From Corynebacterium sanguinis (GTDB taxonomy: Bacteria; Actinomycetota; Actinomycetes; Mycobacteriales; Mycobacteriaceae): a stretch of DNA of 64,000 nt. The stretch is taken from contig NZ_CP038157.1 of assembly GCF_007641235.1 (NCBI RefSeq), positions 806,001 to 870,000 on the forward strand, given 5' to 3'. Both the position numbers and the translations under genes were made by a program. Each line of letters begins with the position of its first letter. The stretch's first letter is position 1. Shown here piece by piece: positions 44,507 through 52,778 of this stretch. The notes below the pieces were generated by a model. It did not search any database. It was given only the letters and a program-made list of their open reading frames with translations, and was not told the origin of the DNA.

Positions 44507-46339
44507 CTAGCGGGGCCAAATCCTACAGACGATTTCCGCCAAGTCAGCCCCTCGCGCAGTGATCGTCGCCTCATCCCAGTGCTGGGCAGCGGCAATAGGA
44601 ATGTTCAACTGTAGGGCGGATTGAGCAGCTAATTCAGGGCGCTTCTGCTCCCACCCGAGATTTGAAACACCCTGGTTGAACGCGGAGGTGACTAACGTTA
44701 GGTTGCCGATACGGTCCACCGCCAGCGCGCGTTCAGCGGTGGCGAGATCCCGCCGGGCGGAATTCTCATTCACACTCGATGGCAATGGCCAGTGCGTCTT
44801 CCAGCTTTGGGGCATAAGGTGTTCAATCTGCAACCGTGAATAGTCGAATACAGCTGGTTCCGTCTTCGGGTTTTCGGAACGCATCTGCATGTCAATGGCA
44901 CCTAGTATGAGACGGATACGCTCCTGGGTGAACCGATCATAAAAACGATCCTGAGTGAAAGCTGACGTGATCTCGGCATCGGAAGGCCAGGCCAATGAGT
45001 TGGGGCTCGCCATTAGAGTCGCAACGACGGTAGCAGCGATATCAGCTTCTGGATCACACGCAGCAGCTTGTGCATTTTTAAGCACGCCTTGGAAAGCTGC
45101 GCCATAACCACGGGTATTGTCTCCCCGCATCATTCGCCGTACTACCCAGGACTCCACCGCCCCAACAGCCTTTTCGTGGTCCGCGAGGGACAACCTGCTT
45201 GCGGGCAGTGTCCGCATCCATGCCAACAGAGGGACCGCGGTCAGTAGCTTGAGAGCCACCAGGTTGCGATAGGACTGGGCTAGACGGGTCGAACCCGCGT
45301 CGGCGACTCCGTAGATGGCTTTGTAGGCCTGTCTGTACTCAGACAGCTCCATCAAGATGTCCTTAGTTTTATAGTTGCCCCCAGCCAGAAACTGACGGAT
45401 CTCGCCATAAAGGTGGCCCACATTTGCTTCTTTCCCAGAAGCAGCAGTTAGCCATACGGACAGAAGGACATCGCGTCGGGCACGAGCTGCGTGGCCGACA
45501 CCAATCTTCCCCTTCCACCACGGCTCATCAAACTCGGCCCAATAAGCGTCATAGAGCTCGTCAAGCTCCTGTTCATCGGCTAATTCTCCGCGCAGGAACA
45601 AGAGGTTCTTAACCAGATCCGAAGCGGATAGCGGAGTTTGGCGACCGTTGAGAACCTCGAAAATGACCTGGGCGTCGTCATTATCGTCCAAATCAATGAC
45701 CACCAGCTTAAATAAATCAAGTAAGGCATCAACAAAATCATCAGTACGATCCCTCCCGTGGTCATCCACTAACGCGTTACGCACGGAATCCGCAAAATAC
45801 TGGCGGGCTTGCAGATATAGATGGTCCTCAGGGCCGTAGGCCGGCACGGTATCAGACATGGCCACCGGCCAAACGTCGCGGTCTTTTCGCCGGGGCCATA
45901 GCTTGTAGCGCTCATGGTCGTGATCAATAACATCTTCAGGATTTTCAAGTAGGCGCTTGACCTGCCGCAGTCGTGAAGATCCTGTCTCCTGTAGAACGTC
46001 GAGCACCCCGCGTAGAAGCAACTGCAGAGTCGTCAGGCGCTGCTGTCCATCAATAACCGCTGACAGAGTGAGACCACCGGTCGGAGAGGGAAGCTGGTCA
46101 CACACCACCGCACCCAGAAAGTGGGGGGCAACACTTTCTTCTGCCCTGGCTCGTGAAGAACCGGTGGCTTCTGCTTCTGCCCTGGCGGATCCTAGTCGGC
46201 CGGCTAAAGAGTCAAGATCCTCAAAGAGGAGCTCCCACTGCCCGTCCTTTGTCCATTCATAATCACGCTGAAAAGTGGGGATCACGTACCTCCCTTCGAC
46301 GGACATGATCCTCTTAAGCGGTTTGGTGTCAGCCTCCAC
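44507..46339 (-). CDS. DUF262/DUF1524 protein (GmrSD-like, predicted type IV restriction enzyme)
   Basis: A 610-aa protein. The N-terminal DUF262 domain has IPTFQRDYEW and the nucleotide-binding AVIDGQQRLTTLQLL. The C-terminal DUF1524 nuclease domain has LQIEHLMPQSW and RIGNLTLVTSAFNQGVSNLGW, an HNH-like His-Me fold. GmrSD enzymes cut modified phage DNA, so an anti-phage role is likely. It is a single gene; both domains are fused. The GC content is visibly lower than in its neighbours, suggesting transfer. It starts with GTG at 46339, with GGGAGAG upstream. Confidence 0.87.
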   Translation of the reverse strand: MEADTKPLKRIMSVEGRYVIPTFQRDYEWTKDGQWELLFEDLDSLAGRLGSARAEAEATGSSRARAEESVAPHFLGAVVCDQLPSPTGGLTLSAVIDGQQRLTTLQLLLRGVLDVLQETGSSRLRQVKRLLENPEDVIDHDHERYKLWPRRKDRDVWPVAMSDTVPAYGPEDHLYLQARQYFADSVRNALVDDHGRDRTDDFVDALLDLFKLVVIDLDDNDDAQVIFEVLNGRQTPLSASDLVKNLLFLRGELADEQELDELYDAYWAEFDEPWWKGKIGVGHAARARRDVLLSVWLTAASGKEANVGHLYGEIRQFLAGGNYKTKDILMELSEYRQAYKAIYGVADAGSTRLAQSYRNLVALKLLTAVPLLAWMRTLPASRLSLADHEKAVGAVESWVVRRMMRGDNTRGYGAAFQGVLKNAQAAACDPEADIAATVVATLMASPNSLAWPSDAEITSAFTQDRFYDRFTQERIRLILGAIDMQMRSENPKTEPAVFDYSRLQIEHLMPQSWKTHWPLPSSVNENSARRDLATAERALAVDRIGNLTLVTSAFNQGVSNLGWEQKRPELAAQSALQLNIPIAAAQHWDEATITARGADLAEIVCRIWPR

Positions 46340-46562
46340 GGTTTCTCTCCCTTAAAAACGTTTTCCGCTACCTGCGACGATAAATTCCAGGCTACCGAAC
46401 CCCGCCTCCGCAGTCTCCCAGAGTGTGACTCGCGCACTTGGATGAACCGCGAGTACCAGTACTTCTCATTTCCCCTCGCCGATGCGTCTCTAACTAGGAG
46501 GTAGATGTTCTCAGAAAGGCTGGGAACCTTTCCTGGGCAGGTTGTTGACCCTCTCCAAACCC
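46340..46562. other. Intergenic stretch between the DUF262 and ars genes
   Basis: 223 bp without a credible ORF. Composition is mixed and I see no clear hairpin or promoter beyond the upstream region of the DUF262 gene. Confidence 0.5.
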
Positions 46563-46979
46563 CTATTCCGCCCCAACACCAAGCTCAGTAAGCAAACCCC
46601 GCACGCGCGCGTCGATGTCGTCGCGTACTAGTCGCATGCGTTCCATTCCCTCGATGCCGCGCTGGGAAGGCTCGTCGGTGACCCAGCGCTCGAGCGCGCC
46701 TTGGGCGTCGTCAGGCATGTTTAGCTGCGCGTCCTCGCCGAGGATAACCACCCGGTCGACGGTGGATAGCAGCTCAGGGTCGATGGGTTTCGGAGTGCCT
46801 TGGGACATGTCCGCACCGACCTCGGAGATAGCCTCGACGGATTCCGAATTGAGTTTGGTGCCGGGCTTGGTGCCGGCGGAGTGGATGTCCAGGCTGCCAG
46901 CGGCGTACTTCTCGGCGAGTGCTGCCGCCATCTGAGATTTGCCGCCGTTGCCGACGCAGACGAACAGTATGGATGTCAT
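46563..46979 (-). CDS. arsC: Arsenate reductase, low-molecular-weight phosphatase fold
   Basis: A 138-aa enzyme. The P-loop is [15 protein letters not shown]: the catalytic Cys is at residue 8 and Lys replaces the usual Arg of CX5R. This matches the mycothiol-dependent arsenate reductases of C. glutamicum, which lack the extra cysteines of thioredoxin-linked ArsC. A conserved acid is in [10 protein letters not shown]. It reduces arsenate to arsenite for export by Acr3, whose stop overlaps its start by 4 bp. Confidence 0.88.
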   Translation of the reverse strand: MTSILFVCVGNGGKSQMAAALAEKYAAGSLDIHSAGTKPGTKLNSESVEAISEVGADMSQGTPKPIDPELLSTVDRVVILGEDAQLNMPDDAQGALERWVTDEPSQRGIEGMERMRLVRDDIDARVRGLLTELGVGAE

Positions 46980-48046
46980 GCGGTGGTCCTTTCGGGCAGA
47001 GTGGGATCGTTGGGAAAGAGGCGGGGTCCAAGCCAGAGCATGGTGTAGACGAGTCCGACGAGGACCGGGATCTCGATCATGGGTCCAATCGTACCGGCGA
47101 GCGCCTCACCTGAGGCGGCGCCGAAGGTGCCGATGGAGACCGCGATGGCCAGCTCAAAGTTGTTGCCCGCGGCGGTGAAGGAAACGGCACCGGATTGCGC
47201 GTAGTTCAGCCCTGCGGCCTTGGAAACAAACAGGGCGATGAAGAACATGCCCACGAAGTAGATCAGGAGGGGCACCGCCATGCGCGCGATGGTGAGCGGT
47301 TGGGAGGTGATCTGCTCTCCCTGTAGGGAAAACAGCAGCACGATTGTGTAGAGCAGACCCACAAGCGCGAGGGGTGAGATCGCCGGCAGGAATGTGTTCT
47401 CGTACCACGCTCGCCCGCGCAGCCGCTCCCCCACCACGCGCGAGAGTGCGCCTAGGAGCAGCGGGATGCCGAGGAAGACGAGGACTGAACCGACAATCGC
47501 CCAGAAGGAGAAGTTCACCGTTGTGGTGGGCAGTCCGAGCCAGGACGGAAGAATCTGCAGGTAAAACCACCCGAGAACACCGAACATGAGGACCTGGAAG
47601 AGTGAGTTGATCGCCACAAGGACTGCGGTGGCCTCCCGATCCGAGCACGACAGGTCGGTCCACACCAGCACCATGGCGATACACCGCGCGAGGCCGACGA
47701 TGATCAGGCCGGTGCGCAGTTCGGGGGCGTCGGGAAGGAAGATCCAGGCCAGCGCAAACATCAGCGCGGGACCGACGATCCAGTTCAACACAAGCGAGAT
47801 CACCATGAGTCGCTTGTTAGCGGCGATTTCCTTCGTCTTGTCGTAGCGCACTTTGGCCAGTGGCGGGTACATCATGATGAGAAGTCCCAGTGCGATGGGC
47901 AAAGAGATTCCGCCGGCGCTCATCGAATCGAGGAAGGTGTCGAGGCCGGGAATGAGGCGGCCAAGCAGAAGGCCTGTGACCATGGCGAGCAGGATCCACA
48001 GGGGGAGGAGGCGATCGAGGAGTGACATGGCTCGCTTTCGGGTCAT
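46976..48046 (-). CDS. acr3: Arsenite efflux permease Acr3
   Basis: A 356-aa membrane protein with about ten helices. Signature parts are [20 protein letters not shown], the cysteine-bearing [19 protein letters not shown] and [35 protein letters not shown]. The Cys in GLARCIAMV is required for transport in homologues. Start choice: the ATG at 48046 ([13 protein letters not shown]) or at 48028; an earlier one lies upstream of the promoter. It is divergent from arsR and translated into arsC. Confidence 0.92.
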   Translation of the reverse strand: MTRKRAMSLLDRLLPLWILLAMVTGLLLGRLIPGLDTFLDSMSAGGISLPIALGLLIMMYPPLAKVRYDKTKEIAANKRLMVISLVLNWIVGPALMFALAWIFLPDAPELRTGLIIVGLARCIAMVLVWTDLSCSDREATAVLVAINSLFQVLMFGVLGWFYLQILPSWLGLPTTTVNFSFWAIVGSVLVFLGIPLLLGALSRVVGERLRGRAWYENTFLPAISPLALVGLLYTIVLLFSLQGEQITSQPLTIARMAVPLLIYFVGMFFIALFVSKAAGLNYAQSGAVSFTAAGNNFELAIAVSIGTFGAASGEALAGTIGPMIEIPVLVGLVYTMLWLGPRLFPNDPTLPERTTA

Positions 48047-48097
48047 ATTGACATCTATCGATGGAAATATACTTCCAATATAGACCGCCGTCAATAT
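48045..48097. promoter_or_regulatory. Divergent ars promoter/operator with nested dyads
   Basis: An outer inverted repeat ATATTGAC (48045-48052) / GTCAATAT (48090-48097) encloses TCTAT/ATAGA (48054-48058 / 48080-48084) and GGAA/TTCC (48063-48066 / 48073-48076), all centred near 48070. The acr3 promoter fits inside: TTGACG (48094-48089), 17 bp, TATATT (48071-48066) on the minus strand. A TATACT (48068-48073) could be the arsR -10. It is a likely ArsR operator. Confidence 0.65.
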
Positions 48098-48108
48098 ATG
48101 CTGTCCTC

Positions 48109-48447
48109 ATGATTTCGCCCGTGCTTGCCGACGCCACCACCTGCTGCCCGCTTTCCACGGGGCGCTTTTCCGACCACGACGCGGCACGGTACGCCACGTT
48201 GTTCAAGGTGCTTGCCGAACCCGTGCGCCTCCAGATCGTGTCCCACCTCGCCGCCGAGGGTTGCGGCCCCACCACGGTCGGCGAACTTACGGACATCCTC
48301 GGCCTGAGCCAGCCGACCGTGTCGCACCACTTGAAGAAGCTCACCGACGCGGGCCTGCTCGCCCGCCACCAACGGGGCCGCAGCGTGTTTCACACGGTGC
48401 GCCCGGAGGTGTTCCAGGAGCTGCGGGGTGTGCTGGACATTGGGTAG
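48109..48447 (+). CDS. arsR: ArsR-family arsenite-responsive repressor
   Basis: A 112-aa winged-helix repressor. The recognition region is LTDILGLSQPTVSHHLKKLTDAGLL. Cysteines 12, 13 and 52 (TTCCPLS and EGCGPTT) have the same spacing as the As(III)-binding Cys15/16/55 set of C. glutamicum ArsR, unlike the classic ELCVCDL motif. The ATG at 48109 was chosen; an upstream ATG lies within the operator. It is divergent from acr3 and overlaps arsO. Confidence 0.9.
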   Translation: MISPVLADATTCCPLSTGRFSDHDAARYATLFKVLAEPVRLQIVSHLAAEGCGPTTVGELTDILGLSQPTVSHHLKKLTDAGLLARHQRGRSVFHTVRPEVFQELRGVLDIG

Positions 48448-49429
48448 GGGGAAACACCACGAGGCCGTTGTGATCGGAGGCGGTCAGGCAGGGCTGGCGA
48501 CTGCGTTTTACTTGCGTCGCGCGGGTGTGGACTACGTCGTCGTGGACGACCAACCCGCGCCGGGAGGGGCGTGGCGCCACGTTTGGCCGTCGATGACATT
48601 GTTTTCCACGTCGGATTTTTCCAATCTGCCCGGGTGGCCAATGCCCCACTACACGGGGTTTCCGCCCGCGGATCACGTCGTCAAGTACTTTGCAGAATAC
48701 GAGAGGCGCTACGCGATCCCCGTCGTTCGGCCGGTGCGCGTCACGAGCGTTGACTACGACGGCGTTTTCCGTGTGCGGTCCGATGCCGGTGAATGGACAG
48801 CCGACAATGTGGTCGCTGCAACGGGGACGTGGTCCGCTCCATTTGTGCCCCACTACCCTGGCGCGTTCGGCGGGAAGCAACGGCATTCCGCGAACTACCC
48901 CGGGCCGGATCCCTTCCGCGGCAGTCGAGTAGCCGTTGTCGGCGCTGCCAACTCCGGAGTGCAGATTGCAGCCGAGTTATCAAGCGTGGCTGATGTCACC
49001 TGGTACACCCGCCATGAACCGCGCTGGATGCCCGATGACGTGGATGGGCGTGTTTTGTTTCAACGTAACCGCGAGCGGATGCTTGCCATTCTGCGCGGTG
49101 AGCCCGACCCCGGTGCCGATTCCGACCTTGGCGACATCGTGGTTCTCCCCCAGGTTCGCGAAGCCCGCGATTCAGGAACACTTCGAGCGACGCCGATTTT
49201 CACATCGCTCGACCAGGTCGACGCCGATCACCTCATCTGGTGTACCGGCTTTAGGCCAGCACTGGGGCCTGTGCGCTCGCTTGCCGACGCTGCCCCGCGC
49301 GGCATGTACCTTGTTGGATATGGCGACTGGGTGGGCCCCGGTGCAGCGACCATCACCGGAGTGGCGCCGTACGCAAAGCGGGTTGCCGAGGACATCGCGA
49401 ACAACGTGCGCTCCCAGAAGAACGTGTGA
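48428..49429 (+). CDS. arsO: ArsO-like NAD(P)/FAD-dependent monooxygenase
   Basis: A 333-aa flavoprotein. The FAD motif is VVIGGGQAGLATAFYLRRAG, the substrate and FAD contact GGAWRHVWPSMTLFS, the NADPH motif VAVVGAANSGVQIAAEL, and the C-terminal ATG-like motif HLIWCTGFRP. This subfamily is repeatedly found in ars operons (ArsO), where its exact reaction is unsettled. It overlaps arsR by 20 bp. The start is GTG at 48428 or TTG at 48440; neither has a clear ribosome site, suggesting coupling to arsR. Confidence 0.8.
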   Translation: MCWTLGRGKHHEAVVIGGGQAGLATAFYLRRAGVDYVVVDDQPAPGGAWRHVWPSMTLFSTSDFSNLPGWPMPHYTGFPPADHVVKYFAEYERRYAIPVVRPVRVTSVDYDGVFRVRSDAGEWTADNVVAATGTWSAPFVPHYPGAFGGKQRHSANYPGPDPFRGSRVAVVGAANSGVQIAAELSSVADVTWYTRHEPRWMPDDVDGRVLFQRNRERMLAILRGEPDPGADSDLGDIVVLPQVREARDSGTLRATPIFTSLDQVDADHLIWCTGFRPALGPVRSLADAAPRGMYLVGYGDWVGPGAATITGVAPYAKRVAEDIANNVRSQKNV

Positions 49430-49463
49430 GGAGTCTTTTGGGTTGAGTCGAAGCGAAACAGCG

Positions 49464-49843
49464 CTAAGGCACGATCTCGTGCGCGCGCCAGGCGGCGTCG
49501 TCAATCGCGCGGTGCACATCACCGGGCGCGGCAGAGCTGGTGACCGTATCAACCGCCTGGTGCACCGCGGTGGCAGCATCGTCGATCGCGCGGTGCAGCG
49601 CCGGGTTCTGGTGTGCAAAGGCGCCGAGCACGTCGGCGGTGAGCTGGGCGGCGGGCCCGAAGGTATGGGCTGAAACCGAGAAATCTTCGCCGTACGAGGC
49701 GCTGGCGTGCAGGGAGGTGCGGTCGTCAGACCATCCCCACTTCGTGCCGATCACCCCTGGTAACTGGGCGGTTCCATAATCCTGACGGTAACCGTCGGCA
49801 GCCACGGGTGTCGCAGTGGCCAACGCCGTAAGAATAGGGTCTC
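49464..49843 (-). pseudogene. 5'-truncated gene for a secreted protein
   Basis: The frame reads from the IS edge through ILTALATATPVAADG, the end of a signal peptide with an AxA-type cleavage site, then a mature part of about 110 aa (GVIGTKWGWSDDRTSLHASA, HRAIDDAATAVHQAVDTV). The start codon and most of the signal peptide are missing, cut off by the IS3-family element beginning at 49844. The right flank of that element does not restore them. The family is unknown. Confidence 0.65.
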
Positions 49844-49896
49844 TGGTTCGCCCCGGGTTTAATGGAGGGTAAGAAATTGGAAAAGGAAACCTTCAC

Positions 49897-50208
49897 ATGC
49901 CCGTCAAGTACACCCCGGAGCTCAAGCAGCGTGCTGTAGAACTCGTGCTCCGCGCCCAAGCCGATCCGGCAACCGCCCACGGCGCGGTCACCCGCATCGC
50001 CAATGAGCTCGGCCTCAGCAAAGAATCCCTGCGCGTCTGGGTCCGCAACCACAAACAATCCGGCGCCGACAGCCCCGCTGAATCCCTCGACCTGGAAGCA
50101 GAAAACCGCAGACTACGAGTCGAACTCGCGGAAGTAAAACGCGCCAACGACATCCTCAAGAAGGCCTCGGCTTTCTTCGCGGCGGAGCTCGACCGCCCAC
50201 AGAAATAG
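49897..50208 (+). CDS. IS3-family transposase OrfA
   Basis: A 103-aa protein with a helix-turn-helix (VTRIANELGLSKESLRVWVRNH) and a leucine-zipper coiled coil (LEAENRRLRVELAEVKRANDILKKA). OrfB is read in the -1 frame, as usual for the family. OrfA itself is intact. Confidence 0.92.
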   Translation: MPVKYTPELKQRAVELVLRAQADPATAHGAVTRIANELGLSKESLRVWVRNHKQSGADSPAESLDLEAENRRLRVELAEVKRANDILKKASAFFAAELDRPQK

Positions 50209-50828
50209 TCGTCCGGTTCATCGATACCTACCGCGACGAGTTCGGGGTCGAGCCCATCATCCGCGTCCTGGCCACCACCAGCGCGAAGATTGCCCTGAGC
50301 ACCTACTACGCCCACAAATCCCGGCCCCCAGCAGCCAGATCCATCCGGGATAAGCAGCTCACGGCAGAAATCCACCGGCTCTACAAAGAGAACAACTCCT
50401 GTTACGGTGCCCGCAAGATGTGGGCCGAGATCAACCGGGAAGGCAACGTCGGTCACGTCGCCCGCTGCACCGTCGAGCGCCTCATGGCCGCCGAAGGACT
50501 CAAAGGGATCACCCGGAGGAAGAAGCGCCCCTCGACCCGCAGCGCAGACGCCGATGAGTGCCCTACTGACCTGGTCGACCGGGACTTCTGTGTCACTGCG
50601 CCGAACCTGCTCTGGGTTGCTGACATCACCTACATCCCCACCGCGCAGGGGTGGGCGTACGCGGCGTTCGTGATGGACGCCTACTCACGTGAGATCGTCG
50701 GCTGGCAGATCACCAATCATCTGCGGGCCTCCCTGGCCCGGGACGCCCTGGATATGGCCTTGTCAGCTCGTCTTCGCGCTGGTGAAGACATCTCCGGGTT
50801 GATTCACCACTCGGACCGGGGAGTGCAG
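50209..50828 (+). pseudogene. IS3-family transposase OrfB, 5' part
   Basis: In the -1 frame relative to OrfA. It encodes VVRFIDTYRDEFGVEP, the HTH_21 region (EIHRLYKENNSCYGARKMWAEI) and the first DDE Asp in WVADITYIP. It stops at HHSDRGVQ, which includes the second Asp, where the IS30 is inserted. The frame resumes at 52328. Confidence 0.88.
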
Positions 50829-52327
50829 GGCGGATTCAACTGGTCGTCGCAACACCTTGAGGTGAGAAAGGTGTTCAAGGATGGCGACCAAGGACTGGAG
50901 CATGAAGACCAGCGAGGTCCCGGAGGGGATGCGGCGGCAGTGGCGCGCGGACCGGGCGTTGCGGCCAGCAATGCGCTCTCCGGGCAGACCGCAGCCATCG
51001 AGGGCGGTGCAGCGACAATTCTGGCGCCTGATCGCGGCCGGGGTCACGACAGCGGAGGCAGCGCTGGCGGTGGGGGTGTCGGTGCCGGTCGGATCACGGT
51101 GGTTCCGTCACGCTGGCGGTATGCCACCGCTGACGTTGACGGAGCCAACTGGTCGTTATCTCAGTTTCGAGGAGCGAGAGGAGATCGCGATCTTGCGTGC
51201 TCAGGGACGCGGTGTCCGGTCGATCGCGCGTACCCTTGGGCGGGATCCGGGCACGATCAGTCGGGAGTTGCGCCGCAACGCTGCTACCCGCAGCGGGAAG
51301 CTGGAGTATCGCGCCACGGTGGCCCAATGGAAAGCCCAAGAGGCCGCGAAACGACCCAAGACCGCGAAGCTGGTGGCCAACCTGCGGCTTCGCGACTATG
51401 TCCAGGACAGACTCTCTGGGAAGGTCACTGGCCCGGACGGGACGCCGGTGGAAGGGCCGGTCACGCCGACGTGGAAGGGGTTGAACAAGCCTCGTCGGCA
51501 AGATCGACGGTGGGCCACCAGTTGGAGCCCGGAGCAGATCAGTCACCGCTTGAAGCTGGATTTCCCTGATGATGAGTCAATGCGTATCAGTCATGAGGCG
51601 ATCTACCAGGCGTTGTTCATCGAAGGCCGCGGCGCGCTGAAGCGTGAGCTGGTGGCTTGCCTGCGAACGGGCAGGGCGTTGCGACAGCCCCGTGAGCGTT
51701 CCCGGAACAAACCCGGCGGTCATGTCGGCGCCGAGGTCGTGATCAGCCAACGCCCCGCAGAAGCCGCTGATCGCGCTGTTCCAGGACACTGGGAAGGTGA
51801 CCTGGTCATCGGGACCGGCCGCTCTGCGATCGGGACCTTGGTCGAGCGTCGCAGCCGCGCGACGATCCTGGTCCGCTTGCCCCGCCTCGACGGCTGGGGC
51901 GAGCACCCTCCGGTTAAGAACGGCCCCGCGCTGGGCGGCTACGGTGCAGTCGCGATGAACGCGGCTCTGGCCGCTGCGATCACGACCCTGCCCCAGCAGT
52001 TACGCAAGACGATCACCTGGGACCGCGGCAAGGAACTATCAGGACATGCCGCGTTCACTCTTGAGACTGGCACCAAGGTGTTCTTCGCTGATCCGCACTC
52101 CCCGTGGCAACGGCCCACCAACGAGAACACCAACGGCCTGCTACGTCAGTACTTCCCCAAGGGCACCGACCTGTCCCGCTGGAGCGCAGACGACCTCGAA
52201 GCGGTGGCCCACACCCTCAACAACAGACCCCGCAAGACCCTCGGCTGGAAGACCCCCGCCGAAGTCTTCGGTGAAGCACTACAATCCCTGAAACAGGCCG
52301 GTGTTGCAACCACCGGTTGAACCTGCC
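50829..52327 (+). mobile_element. IS30-family insertion sequence, complete
   Basis: 1499 bp with inverted ends of 28 bp (GGCGGATTCAACTGGTCG at left, GGCAGGTTCAACCGGTGG inverted at right; 23 of 28 match) and a 3-bp CAG target repeat (50826-50828 and 52328-52330). It is inserted in the IS3 orfB; excision with one CAG restores HHSDRGVQYRSV in frame. Confidence 0.92.
50881..52320 (+). CDS. IS30-family transposase
   Basis: A 479-aa DDE transposase. The N-terminal helix-turn-helix region is LSFEEREEIAILRAQGRGVRS followed by IARTLGRDPGTISREL. Catalytic motifs are GHWEGDLVIG, TWDRGKELSGH and RPTNENTNGLLRQYFPKG. It is full-length with no internal stop and probably active. The ATG lies 52 bp inside the left end. 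Confidence 0.95.
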   Translation: MATKDWSMKTSEVPEGMRRQWRADRALRPAMRSPGRPQPSRAVQRQFWRLIAAGVTTAEAALAVGVSVPVGSRWFRHAGGMPPLTLTEPTGRYLSFEEREEIAILRAQGRGVRSIARTLGRDPGTISRELRRNAATRSGKLEYRATVAQWKAQEAAKRPKTAKLVANLRLRDYVQDRLSGKVTGPDGTPVEGPVTPTWKGLNKPRRQDRRWATSWSPEQISHRLKLDFPDDESMRISHEAIYQALFIEGRGALKRELVACLRTGRALRQPRERSRNKPGGHVGAEVVISQRPAEAADRAVPGHWEGDLVIGTGRSAIGTLVERRSRATILVRLPRLDGWGEHPPVKNGPALGGYGAVAMNAALAAAITTLPQQLRKTITWDRGKELSGHAAFTLETGTKVFFADPHSPWQRPTNENTNGLLRQYFPKGTDLSRWSADDLEAVAHTLNNRPRKTLGWKTPAEVFGEALQSLKQAGVATTG

Positions 52328-52615
52328 CAGTACCGCTCGGTCGTCTATGGTGAATCCCTCGCCGAATCGAAGGTGGTGGCCTCAGTCGGTTCCCGAGGTG
52401 ATTCCTATGACAATGCGATGGCGGAGGCGTTGAATTCGCTGTTCAAGGCCGAGCTGATCGACCGGCGGTCCTGGCCGTCGTTGGCTGATGTTCTGGTGGA
52501 GTCCTCGAAGTGGATCGGATGGTACAACAACCGCCGGCTGCACTCATCATTGGATTACCGACCACCGAGGGAAGTCCATCAGGAATGGAAAATACTTCAG
52601 GCCCAAGCTGCCTGA
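52328..52615 (+). pseudogene. IS3-family transposase OrfB, 3' part
   Basis: It continues OrfB as QYRSVVYGESLAESKVVASV and SRGDSYDNAMAEALNSLFK, with the catalytic Glu in the latter, and ends YRPPREVHQEWKILQAQAA. It is not expressed as part of an intact OrfB. Confidence 0.88.
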
Positions 52616-52694
52616 TCGACAACGAAATGACCCTCTACAAAACCCGGGGCTTGACAGGCTCGGGTTGTGCGACAGGGTGGAAACCGGACAAGTA

Positions 52695-52732
52695 GGTGGG
52701 GATTACACACCACGGCTGGAGTAATCCCCACC
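52695..52732 (-). terminator. Perfect 12-bp hairpin downstream of gldA
   Basis: GGTGGGGATTAC (52695-52706) and GTAATCCCCACC (52721-52732) are fully complementary around a 14-nt loop. It lies 47 bp beyond the gldA stop and may end that transcript. No U-tract follows. Confidence 0.55.
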
Positions 52733-52778
52733 GCGGTAGGAACCCCGGTTGGTCACCACCTACCTGCAGGTCACCTCT

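Larger units (their letters stand above)
49844..52656 (+). mobile_element. IS3-family element, inactivated by a nested IS30
   Basis: Ends are imperfect inverted repeats of 27 bp (TGGTTCGCCCCGGGTTT at 49844; TGTCAAGCCCCGGGTTT inverted at 52656; 20 of 27 match). Without the nested element it is about 1311 bp, with orfA and a frameshifted orfB. No matching 3-4 bp target repeat is seen at its edges, and the flanks do not join into one gene, so a later deletion or recombination is likely. Confidence 0.85.

Noticed and set aside
50684-50700. CTCACGTGAG, a parS-like core inside the IS3 orfB
   Set aside because: Only 10 bp are symmetrical and the TTT/AAA arms of parS are missing.
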